Virus record (IMG/VR): IMGVR_UViG_3300006875_000177
Location: 1 to 23,256 of that record
Direction: 5' to 3' (one strand)
Length of the DNA: 23,256 bases
From: a virus
Within the stretch, counting starts at the first letter, position 1. Each line of letters opens with the position of its first letter. The notes beneath the pieces were generated by a model, which searched no databases, was not told the DNA's origin, and saw only the letters and a list, made by a program, of their open reading frames with translations. Below, piece by piece: positions 14,840-21,698 of this stretch. The position numbers and the translations under genes were made by a program.

Positions 14840-15549
14840 CTCCATGTTTTCCAATAACATGCACTACATAATCCTTTAGCTAAATGCGGTCGTTCTGGAT
14901 GGCAGGTTACGTGAACATCCCGATACACACCTCGTTTTTTTCCAGTCATTCGTTGCCTCATCGCCTCTACATGTTCAGGCTTCATCTTCTTTCCACGTTT
15001 CGCCTGAGATATTTTTTCCCGAGTTTCTTTCGAATGTGAACGCCCAGCCATCGGATGTCGCCCATTTGCGGCCCGTTCTTTTGCACGCTGACTAAGAAGT
15101 TCTCGCGTTTTTTCTGAACGAGGAGTGTGTTTTGTTCCTTTTGCGTGTGAATTTCCCTTCATTCGCTCCGACATCTGCCGTTTCCATTCCGCACTTTTAG
15201 GTACTCCCTTATTGACCGCAGACATGCGCACTCTCGTCTCTGCCGCAATAGTTTCGCGTAAAGACGCATAGAGACGACCTGTTATTCGCACATGTGCGTA
15301 TGCAGGATTGCGGCTGTCAATCAGTCGTTTGGCGGCAAGTGACATACGCGCTTTTGCTACTCCAGTAGACATGCGCACCAAACACAAATGACACACAAAA
15401 TGTTCTTTGGGTGTGAGACAGACAAGATTATTCGCATCGTCGGTGCCTCCCAAAGCTTTTGGCACAATATGATGCTTCTCGTGGTATCCTTGAAGCACGC
15501 GTGTCTTTGCTCGTTCTACAATTTGATGGTAAATGCGTGTGTAATCCAT
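14809..15549 (-). CDS. free-standing HNH homing endonuclease with DNA-binding repeats
   Basis: This 246-residue protein is the only minus-strand gene here. An N-terminal HNH nuclease core is seen at residues about 20-58: YHEKHHIVPKALGGTDDANN then LVCLTPKEHF and CHL, with paired His26-His27, Asn40/41 and His50. Residues about 130-195 carry NUMOD3-like DNA-binding segments (SHAKGTKHTPRSEKTRE and SHSKETREKISQAKRGKKM). A likely zinc-binding tail has Cys206, His212, Cys218 and Cys221 in the pattern HLAKGLCSACY. It probably cuts an endonuclease-free allele near this locus and spreads by recombination. It has its own CTAAATA promoter and no Shine-Dalgarno, and it interrupts the otherwise collinear gene 23 to tail gene order. 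The gene appears intact. Confidence 0.92.
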   Translation of the reverse strand: MDYTRIYHQIVERAKTRVLQGYHEKHHIVPKALGGTDDANNLVCLTPKEHFVCHLCLVRMSTGVAKARMSLAAKRLIDSRNPAYAHVRITGRLYASLRETIAAETRVRMSAVNKGVPKSAEWKRQMSERMKGNSHAKGTKHTPRSEKTRELLSQRAKERAANGRHPMAGRSHSKETREKISQAKRGKKMKPEHVEAMRQRMTGKKRGVYRDVHVTCHPERPHLAKGLCSACYWKTWRKKKTAVESE

Positions 15550-15554
15550 GCATG

Positions 15555-15561
15555 TATTTAG
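15555..15561 (-). promoter_or_regulatory. putative late promoter CTAAATA for the HNH gene (minus strand)
   Basis: The complement of 15555-15561 reads CTAAATA, with only 5 bases before the HNH start codon (ATG at 15549-15547). Transcription would start at or beside the ATG, giving a leaderless message. T4 homing endonuclease genes are also known to use late promoters. Confidence 0.68.
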
Positions 15562-15614
15562 ATACCTTTACCTTTCAGTAACACAATCCGTTTATTTTGT
15601 TCGCCAACGCACTC

Positions 15615-15621
15615 CTAAATA
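15615..15621 (+). promoter_or_regulatory. putative late promoter CTAAATA for the tube-fold gene
   Basis: CTAAATA is followed by 6 bases and then the ATG at 15628. No ribosome-binding site is present. It is divergent from the HNH promoter 53 bases to its left. The strong terminator after gene 23 makes a dedicated promoter here necessary. Confidence 0.72.
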
Positions 15622-15627
15622 CTTGAT

Positions 15628-16197
15628 ATGGAACTTCCACAAGACTACACGCCGTCACTCTTTCAGCAGGCCACAAACGGCCTCTACGGCAATCACTTTC
15701 GGTTCACGATTGATAGACTGCCAGACTTGTCGTTTTTCATCCAGTCAGTGCAATTGCCTAGTGTGACGTCAGGTATGGTGTTGCAACACAACCCCTTCTC
15801 CACCGTACACCATACGGGCGATCATCTCTCCTACAGCACATTTGAAGTCAAGTATATCATCGATGCACATTTCAAGAACTACTTCAGTCTGTACTATTGG
15901 ATGAAGGGATACGGATTTCCGCATTCGTTTGAAGAAGTTGTACAGTTTCGCGCCAAGCAAGAATCATTAGTAGGAGCAGTACGACCGAAAGCGATCATGC
16001 TGGAAAAAACACATGCCACACTACAGGTGCTGACGCCAGATACGAGTGCGATCATTGCCGAAATTCATTATGATGACATTTTCCCCTTTGAGTTATCGGC
16101 CGTCTCATTTGAAACCACCGACAGTGAACCGCCGTTGCTCACGACAACATGCTCTTTTGCATGTTCCAATTTCGATATTCGCTTGCATACAGAGTAA
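15628..16197 (+). CDS. tail-tube-fold structural protein (gp3- or gp54-like candidate)
   Basis: This 189-residue protein has the pattern of T4-like tube-fold proteins: RFTIDRLPDLSFFIQSVQLP (residues 25-44), a PFSTVHHTGDHLSYS segment, then a WMKGYGFPHSFEEVVQF region, and a C-terminal DDIFPFELSAVSFETTDSEP block followed by SFACSNFDI. Many marine T4-like phages carry a gene of this kind immediately after gene 23, annotated variously as tail completion or structural protein. It could be the tail terminator gp3, a baseplate tube initiator, or another tube-like ring; I cannot decide. It is expected in the tail rather than the head. A late promoter lies 6 bases upstream of its start. Confidence 0.83.
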   Translation: MELPQDYTPSLFQQATNGLYGNHFRFTIDRLPDLSFFIQSVQLPSVTSGMVLQHNPFSTVHHTGDHLSYSTFEVKYIIDAHFKNYFSLYYWMKGYGFPHSFEEVVQFRAKQESLVGAVRPKAIMLEKTHATLQVLTPDTSAIIAEIHYDDIFPFELSAVSFETTDSEPPLLTTTCSFACSNFDIRLHTE

Positions 16198-16211
16198 ACA
16201 TGTAGTATCAT
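16183..16211 (+). promoter_or_regulatory. sigma70-like promoter for uvsY
   Basis: TTGCAT (16183-16188) and TATCAT (16206-16211) are separated by 17 bases. The block CATGTAGTATCAT (16199-16211) matches the -10 region upstream of gene 55 (18284-18296) at 12 of 13 bases. The uvsY ATG follows the -10 by 6 bases, so the transcript would be nearly leaderless. Confidence 0.52.
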
Positions 16212-16217
16212 ATCCGC

Positions 16218-16655
16218 ATGACGCTTGATGACTATTTGAATGAATGGCGGAATGATGCGGATCTCGACTTATCTGCCCTTGATGAAGCGGCGCGTAATGT
16301 GCCGTTGCTGCATGCAAAATGGTGGAAGTATTACTCACACGAACGTCTGCGCTATCGCATGGTCGATAGTGAATACAAACTACTCTATCGACAGAAGTGG
16401 GAATACTTTTTAGGCAAGATGGATGATGTGGAACGTGTCAGACTGGGATGGGATCCTCTGCCTCTGAAAATCCTCTCACAAAACGTGGATGTCTATATCG
16501 AAGGCGATCCGGATATTCAAACCGCGTTAAAAAAGAAAGCACTGCTTGAAGAAATCCTCAAGTTTCTTGAAGATGTGTTGAAGCAAATCAACCAACGCAA
16601 CTACCATGTGAAAAACTGCATCGACTTCTTACGTTTCCGTAACGGCGTGCTCTAA
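16218..16655 (+). CDS. uvsY: recombination mediator UvsY
   Basis: This 145-residue protein is of the UvsY type, the mediator that loads the RecA-like UvsX onto single-stranded DNA coated by gp32. Length is close to T4 UvsY (137). It starts with MTLDDYLNEWRNDADLDLSALDEAA, then the PLLHAKWWKYYSHERLR segment (T4 has a similar LYSKWL block), the YRQKWEYFLGK and ILSQNVDVYIEGD segments, and a C-terminal helix ending LRFRNGVL. It is adjacent to uvsW, as in T4. No catalytic motif exists for this family, so the call rests on length, motif order and position. No Shine-Dalgarno is seen. Confidence 0.85.
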   Translation: MTLDDYLNEWRNDADLDLSALDEAARNVPLLHAKWWKYYSHERLRYRMVDSEYKLLYRQKWEYFLGKMDDVERVRLGWDPLPLKILSQNVDVYIEGDPDIQTALKKKALLEEILKFLEDVLKQINQRNYHVKNCIDFLRFRNGVL

Positions 16656-16659
16656 TCCT

Positions 16660-16666
16660 CTAAATA
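16660..16666 (+). promoter_or_regulatory. putative late promoter CTAAATA for uvsW
   Basis: CTAAATA occupies the gap between uvsY and uvsW, 5 bases before the uvsW ATG at 16672. No ribosome-binding site is seen. In T4, uvsW is a late gene controlled by its own late promoter, so the function fits; the absence of a leader is unusual. Confidence 0.72.
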
Positions 16667-16671
16667 GGCAC

Positions 16672-18141
16672 ATGACTCTTGTGCCTATTGACCATGTCTG
16701 GATGCGAATCGAATGCGACGATCATGTAGCACGAGAACTGCATGATTACTTCGCATTCGATGTGCAGTCAGCAAAGTTCATGCCGCAGTTTCGTAAACGG
16801 CATTGGTCGGGAAAAATTCACCTCTTCAAACTTCGCGGGCACCTTATCTATCGAGGATTGCTGGCCCGTGTCTTAGAGTTTGCCGCACAACGTCAATATC
16901 CTGTTACCAATCTGATACCGCCTGCTGTAGTGGATACGTCATCGCTGATACCGCGTCTGGAACGCGCAGCACGAAAACTGCCTCACGAACTGCGCTCATA
17001 TCAACATGACGCGATTGTCGCGATGCTCACACAACAACGTGGAATCGTTCTTTCTCCTACTGGCAGTGGTAAATCATTGATCATTTACTTGCTCACGTGT
17101 TTGTTGCAACAGCGTACCTTGATCGTGGTGCCAACCACAAGTCTGGTGTCGCAGATGGCATCAGACTTTGTGTCGTACGGGTTCAATGCAGATTTTATTC
17201 AAACCATTCAAGCTGGTCGTGAGAAAGACATTAATGCACCTGTCGTGGTTTCAACATGGCAGTCAATCTATGAGATGCCTCCAGAATACTTTGAACAGTT
17301 TGGAACGATCATTGTCGATGAAGTGCATCTTGCGAAGGCCAAGTCACTGACGGGCTTGCTAGAAAAGTGCGTCTCAATTGCAAACCGCTTTGGATTTACG
17401 GGCACGCTTGACGACACACAAGCGCATCGACTGATTCTTGAAGGTTTGTTTGGTGATGTGGTGCGCGTCACGACTACCAAACAACTCATGGAACAACAGC
17501 ATCTGACGCCGCTTCAGGTGAAAATGTGTGTGCTCAAATACCCGAAAGATGAGTGTCGGAATCTACGTCGAGCAATCTATCAAGATGAAGTGGAGTTTTT
17601 GGTACAGCATCCCGTGCGTCTTCAGATTGTAGCTCAATTGGCGGCATCCACGCGTGGAAATGTGCTGGTGCTTTTTAACTATGTGGAAAAACACGGAAAA
17701 CCGTTGCATGCCGCAATTTGCAACTTAGCATCTCATCGGAATGTGCATTTCATCTCCGGAGACATTGCGGCTGATGAGCGAGAACGCATTCGGCAATTGG
17801 TGACGGAGGGTCGCGATCATATTATTGTGGCATCATACGGTACTATGTCTACTGGTGTGAATATTCCCAATTTGGATGCCTTAGTGTTCGCATCCCCATC
17901 GAAGTCTAAGATTCGTGTGTTGCAGTCAATTGGCCGTGGATTACGATTGGCGGAAGGAAAGACGCATGCCAAATTGATTGACTTTGTGGATGATCTTCGT
18001 GTGGGTGCCTCTGTCAATCATACATTCCGACATGCCGAACAACGTGTACAATATTACACCAGTGAGCACTTTCCATTTTCCATGCATGAAATGTCGTTGG
18101 AAGATTGGTATCGATGCCTGAAAATGCCTACGGATACTTAA
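16672..18141 (+). CDS. uvsW: UvsW helicase (superfamily 2)
   Basis: This 489-residue helicase unwinds R-loops and branched DNA, shutting off origin-dependent replication and promoting recombination-dependent replication. The N-terminal domain (HVWMRIECDDHVARELHDYF and FRKRHWSGKIHLF) matches T4 UvsW. The helicase core has Walker A PTGSGKS (119-125), the VVPTTSLVSQMASDF block, DEVH (206-209), TGT (233-235), ASYGTMSTGVNI and motif VI QSIGRGLR (408-415). All motifs are intact. The C-terminus FPFSMHEMSLEDWY is typical of the family in being aromatic-rich. It is followed by an intrinsic terminator. Confidence 0.96.
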   Translation: MTLVPIDHVWMRIECDDHVARELHDYFAFDVQSAKFMPQFRKRHWSGKIHLFKLRGHLIYRGLLARVLEFAAQRQYPVTNLIPPAVVDTSSLIPRLERAARKLPHELRSYQHDAIVAMLTQQRGIVLSPTGSGKSLIIYLLTCLLQQRTLIVVPTTSLVSQMASDFVSYGFNADFIQTIQAGREKDINAPVVVSTWQSIYEMPPEYFEQFGTIIVDEVHLAKAKSLTGLLEKCVSIANRFGFTGTLDDTQAHRLILEGLFGDVVRVTTTKQLMEQQHLTPLQVKMCVLKYPKDECRNLRRAIYQDEVEFLVQHPVRLQIVAQLAASTRGNVLVLFNYVEKHGKPLHAAICNLASHRNVHFISGDIAADERERIRQLVTEGRDHIIVASYGTMSTGVNIPNLDALVFASPSKSKIRVLQSIGRGLRLAEGKTHAKLIDFVDDLRVGASVNHTFRHAEQRVQYYTSEHFPFSMHEMSLEDWYRCLKMPTDT

Positions 18142-18153
18142 GTTACTTAAGTT
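18136..18153 (+). repeat. 9-bp tandem repeat at the uvsW stop
   Basis: ACTTAAGTT occurs twice in tandem (18136-18144 and 18145-18153). The first copy includes the uvsW stop codon. Each unit contains the palindrome CTTAAG. Function unknown; possibly chance in an AT-rich stretch. Confidence 0.7.
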
Positions 18154-18179
18154 ATAGATTTGATAAGATTCTAAGTACT

Positions 18180-18210
18180 AGATACTATAAGAATATAGTA
18201 TTTTTTTTCT
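18180..18210 (+). terminator. intrinsic terminator after uvsW
   Basis: ATACTATA (18182-18189) and TATAGTAT (18194-18201) form a perfect 8-bp stem around AGAA, extendable by a G-T and an A-T pair. A run of T from 18201 to 18208 follows. It separates the late/uvs block from the gene 55 operon. The stem is AU-rich, so termination may be partial. Confidence 0.75.
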
Positions 18211-18267
18211 CTCTCTTTGCTCACGTTTAGTTTATCATGAATATGTAATGCTGTCAACTCCCCTTAT

Positions 18268-18296
18268 TTGTGCGGTTGTCATGCATGTAGTATAAT
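18268..18296 (+). promoter_or_regulatory. host sigma70-like promoter for the gene 55-47-46 operon
   Basis: TTGTGC (18268-18273) and a consensus TATAAT (18291-18296) are separated by exactly 17 bases, within the 175-base AT-rich gap between uvsW and gene 55. Initiation near 18303 gives a short leader containing GGAGGTGA (18308-18315), the best Shine-Dalgarno in the window. No CTAAATA lies here. This is expected, because the late sigma factor must be made before late promoters can fire. Confidence 0.68.
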
Positions 18297-18316
18297 GTAA
18301 AAACTATGGAGGTGAC

Positions 18317-18889
18317 ATGTCGTCTAGTGCCGAACATTACGTCGATAATAAAGCATTTTTAGCGGCGTTACGTGATTATCGCCGTGCGTGTCGAAAAGCA
18401 AAACAGTTGAATCGACGTGTGCCGCCCATTCCAGAATTTGTTGGTGAATGTTTCTTACGCATTGCGACACATCTGTCGTATCGACCCAACTTTATCAACT
18501 ACACGTTTCGTGAAGATATGATCTCGGATGGCGTGGAAAATTGTCTGATGTATATGCACAATTTCAATCCACGCAAATCCAAAAATCCTTTTGGATATTT
18601 CACCTCTGTGATCTACTATGCGTTTGTGCGGCGCATTCAGCGAGAACGCAAGCACACCTATCTCAAGTATCGTTTGATGGAAGACGCGATCATTTCGGGG
18701 GATACGCAAACGTCTCCGGATGGTAGTGGCCACTTTCACGTCGATACGGAGATGCTGTCGTATGAGAATGTGCAAGAGTTTATTCAACGATTTGATGAGT
18801 ATCACGACAAACGTCGCGAACGTCGTCGTGAGATGAAACAAAAAACCAGCCGAAAGAAGACACGCAAATCAAAAATGGCGATTGAATAA
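18317..18889 (+). CDS. gp55: late-transcription sigma factor gp55
   Basis: This 190-residue protein is of the T4 gp55 type (185 residues in T4), a minimal sigma factor that directs host RNA polymerase to late promoters. The N-terminus YVDNKAFLAALRDYR parallels T4 YVNNKELLQAI. The sigma region 2-like core is at residues about 60-115: FINYTFREDMISDGVENCL, HNFNPRKSKNPFGYFTSVIY and AFVRRIQRERK. The C-terminus differs from T4: residues 165-186 are 14 Lys/Arg of 22, and there is no visible hydrophobic/acidic clamp-binding end such as T4 uses to contact gp45. A strong Shine-Dalgarno and a sigma70-like promoter precede it. The window's CTAAATA sites are its likely targets. Confidence 0.92.
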   Translation: MSSSAEHYVDNKAFLAALRDYRRACRKAKQLNRRVPPIPEFVGECFLRIATHLSYRPNFINYTFREDMISDGVENCLMYMHNFNPRKSKNPFGYFTSVIYYAFVRRIQRERKHTYLKYRLMEDAIISGDTQTSPDGSGHFHVDTEMLSYENVQEFIQRFDEYHDKRRERRREMKQKTSRKKTRKSKMAIE

Positions 18890-18890
18890 T

Positions 18891-19994
18891 ATGGCAAAGA
18901 TAGCGGTAATATCTGATAGTCACTTCGGTGTGCGGAACGACAGTGCTGTTGTTCTTGAATGGCAACACAAATTTTTGAATGATGTCTTTTTTCCGGCACT
19001 GGATACTCATCATGTGACGCATGTATTGCATGGCGGCGACTATGGTGATCGTCGCAAGTTTGTAAACTTCTCCACTGCTCGGTTCATTGAGCAGGCCTAT
19101 CGCGCACCGCTACGACAGCGAAACATCATTGAGCACGTCATCATTGGCAATCACGATTGCTTTCTTCGCGATAGCACACACATCAATTCTGTAGAAGAGT
19201 TGTATCGTCATGATCCCTCTCTCGTCATTCATAGTGAACCGACAGAGATTAGTATTGCGAATACGGATATTTTGTTATTACCGTGGGTCTGCGATAGCAA
19301 TCGTGCGGCATCGATGAAATATATTGAACACTCTCGCTGTGCCATCGTGTTAGGGCATTTGGAAATCAGCGGGTTTCAAATGTATCGTGGTATGCCAAAT
19401 CATGAGGGTCTGTCGCCAAACTTGTTTGATCGTTTCAAACTCGTCATGTCAGGGCACTTTCATCATCGTTCGTCGAATGGCCCGATTCACTATCTCGGTG
19501 CACCCTATGCGATGGTCTGGAGCGACTATCGCGATCCTCGCGGGTTTCATTTGTTGGATACCGACACACACGAATTGACGTTTATTGAGAATCCGTATAG
19601 TATGTTTGCGCGATTGGTGTATGACGATGCCGATCAGCCACCTTCGTATATTGAGCAGATATTGGCAGACGTCACGACCGCACAGTCACCGTATGCGAAT
19701 GCGTATGTCAAAGTGATCGTCAAAACCAAAACGCAACCATACTGGTTTGATTTGCTGATGGATGCATTGGCAAAAGTCAATGCGCAGGATGTGATTGTGG
19801 TCGATGACGTGCAGCAAGCGCACATTGATGACCCGGAGGCAGAACATACAGCATCCGCAGACATCGATACACTCTCCTTGATGACAGAATATGTGTCAGA
19901 CTTATCCGTCACTTGTGATAAAATGGAGCTTCAGACGTATCTACAAAATACGTATCGTGAGGCGTTGACACAGAGTCAATCGGTGCGAATCTAA
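18891..19994 (+). CDS. gp47: recombination nuclease subunit gp47 (Mre11/SbcD-like)
   Basis: This is a metallophosphoesterase nuclease of 367 residues, partner of gp46 in the T4 Mre11-Rad50 complex that resects DNA ends for recombination-dependent replication. Catalytic motifs from the chosen start: D9 and H11 in ISDSHFG, D50 in HGGD, GNHD at 86-89, H156 in LGHLE, and GHFH at 188-191. All metal ligands are present. I chose ATG at 18891 over the TTG at 18882, which would overlap gene 55. The ATG follows the gene 55 stop by one base, implying coupling. The C-terminal part after residue about 260 is the acidic, less conserved partner-binding region. Confidence 0.96.
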   Translation: MAKIAVISDSHFGVRNDSAVVLEWQHKFLNDVFFPALDTHHVTHVLHGGDYGDRRKFVNFSTARFIEQAYRAPLRQRNIIEHVIIGNHDCFLRDSTHINSVEELYRHDPSLVIHSEPTEISIANTDILLLPWVCDSNRAASMKYIEHSRCAIVLGHLEISGFQMYRGMPNHEGLSPNLFDRFKLVMSGHFHHRSSNGPIHYLGAPYAMVWSDYRDPRGFHLLDTDTHELTFIENPYSMFARLVYDDADQPPSYIEQILADVTTAQSPYANAYVKVIVKTKTQPYWFDLLMDALAKVNAQDVIVVDDVQQAHIDDPEAEHTASADIDTLSLMTEYVSDLSVTCDKMELQTYLQNTYREALTQSQSVRI

Positions 19995-19997
19995 TCT

Positions 19998-21698
19998 ATG
20001 ATTATTTTTGAGCGCGTACGCTATCAAAATTTCCTTGCGACAGGCAATGTGCCTATTGACATTGCGCTGAATCAACATGCCACAACGTTGATTATCGGTC
20101 GAAATGGTGCAGGGAAATCGACGATGACGGAAGCGGTGTGCTTTGCGTTGTTTGGTCGTGCCCTACGCAACATCAACAAACCGACACTGATCAATGCAAT
20201 CAATGGCCGCGATGCACTCGTCGAACTCTGGTTTCGACATAATGAGCATGCGTATTACATCAAACGTGGTATCAAACCGAATGTGTTTGAAATCTATCGC
20301 GATCAAGAATTGATCCCCCCGCCAGCATCACTATCGGATTATCAGACGATGCTGGAAGAGCATATTCTTGGCATGCATTACAAGAGCTTCATGCAGATCG
20401 TCGTACTTGGAAGCGCATCGTATGTGCCGTTCATGCGCTTGACATCTGCCGCTCGGCGTGAGATTGTAGAATCATTATTGGATATTGAGATCTTCAGCAC
20501 CATGAGTGTGCTGACGAAAGATGAACTCGCGAATGTGAAGTCGCAGATCGAGCAATTAACGCAGCAGCGTACATTGCTTGAAGAACAAAAACGGATGGCA
20601 GAAACGTTCACCGCGCACGTGACGGATGAGCAAGAGCATACTGTCGCGCTCATCGACCAGCAGTTAGCAGAGACGCAGACGACGATGCAGCGTACGCGAG
20701 ATCGCATTGCAGAATTAGAAACGGCGATTCGCACCTATGATGAAATTCGCACCGCATGTGAGGAAGCGGAACGAAAAGTCACAGAGTATGCACAAACATT
20801 GAAAGCGATGGTGACGAAAGAAAAGAAGCTTCAGAAAGAACATGAGTTCTATGAGGCGCATGATACATGCCCGACATGTGCGCAAATGATTACCGAAATA
20901 TTCAAGCAACAGAAATTTACGACGTTGGAAGAAAAACATGCCAGTTTGACGGTAGCGATGGCGCAATGTCAAACACTGCATACGCGATACACCAAAAAGA
21001 TTGATGAGTATCAAACCGCGTTGGCCGACGCACACGCGCTCTCGCAGGAACAGCATACGCTTCATGCGCAGCAACCGTTATATGAGCAGCGTGTACGACA
21101 ATTGACAAAAGAACGCGTGAAAGCATTAGAACCCAAACCCGCGATTGGTGTTGATGCCGAAGATATTCAACGACGATTGCAGGATGTGATTACAACGCAT
21201 ACGGATGCTGCACGACGCAAGAGTGTCTTGGATGTCGCGAATGCGCTGCTCAAGGATAGCGGTATCAAATCGCGCATCATCAACCACTATTTGCCGATCA
21301 TCAATAAGCAGATCAACACGTATTTGACGGCCATGGATTTTCCGATTTACTTTACATTGGATGCGGAATTTGAAGAGCACATGCAATCACGGCATCGTGA
21401 CGACTTTACCTACGATTCGTTTAGTGAAGGTGAGAAGAAGCGTATCGATTTGGCGTTATTGCTGACGTGGCGAGCAATTGCACAACTTAAGAACAATGCC
21501 TCATGTAACTTGCTAGTGCTTGATGAGGTGTTCGATAGCTCGTTGGATGGAAATGGCACCGATGAGTTTTTGAAGATTATTCAGACGCTTGAAAAGGCCA
21601 ACGTTTTTGTGATTTCACATAAAGATCAAATGATCGATAAATTTCACCATGTATTGCACTTTGTGAAGGAACGAGGATTCTCATGTCTGCGGGCGTAA
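19998..21698 (+). CDS. gp46: recombination nuclease ATPase subunit gp46 (Rad50/SbcC-like)
   Basis: This ABC-type SMC-like ATPase has 566 residues (T4 gp46 is 560). Order of elements: N-terminal Walker A GRNGAGKST (34-42), a coiled-coil arm, zinc hook CPTC (291-294), the returning coil, signature SFSEGEKKR (474-482), Walker B LLVLDE (505-510) with D-loop DSSLD, and the H-loop His at 541 in VISHKD. With gp47 it forms the end-resection nuclease. It starts 3 bases after gene 47 without a clear Shine-Dalgarno, so coupled translation is likely. Its end overlaps the methyltransferase start by 16 bases. The coiled coil is short, as is usual for phage versions. Confidence 0.98.
   Translation: MIIFERVRYQNFLATGNVPIDIALNQHATTLIIGRNGAGKSTMTEAVCFALFGRALRNINKPTLINAINGRDALVELWFRHNEHAYYIKRGIKPNVFEIYRDQELIPPPASLSDYQTMLEEHILGMHYKSFMQIVVLGSASYVPFMRLTSAARREIVESLLDIEIFSTMSVLTKDELANVKSQIEQLTQQRTLLEEQKRMAETFTAHVTDEQEHTVALIDQQLAETQTTMQRTRDRIAELETAIRTYDEIRTACEEAERKVTEYAQTLKAMVTKEKKLQKEHEFYEAHDTCPTCAQMITEIFKQQKFTTLEEKHASLTVAMAQCQTLHTRYTKKIDEYQTALADAHALSQEQHTLHAQQPLYEQRVRQLTKERVKALEPKPAIGVDAEDIQRRLQDVITTHTDAARRKSVLDVANALLKDSGIKSRIINHYLPIINKQINTYLTAMDFPIYFTLDAEFEEHMQSRHRDDFTYDSFSEGEKKRIDLALLLTWRAIAQLKNNASCNLLVLDEVFDSSLDGNGTDEFLKIIQTLEKANVFVISHKDQMIDKFHHVLHFVKERGFSCLRA

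Noticed and set aside
18882-18890. TTG start for gene 47
   Set aside because: It would overlap gene 55 and add three residues before a conserved N-terminus that begins naturally at the ATG at 18891.
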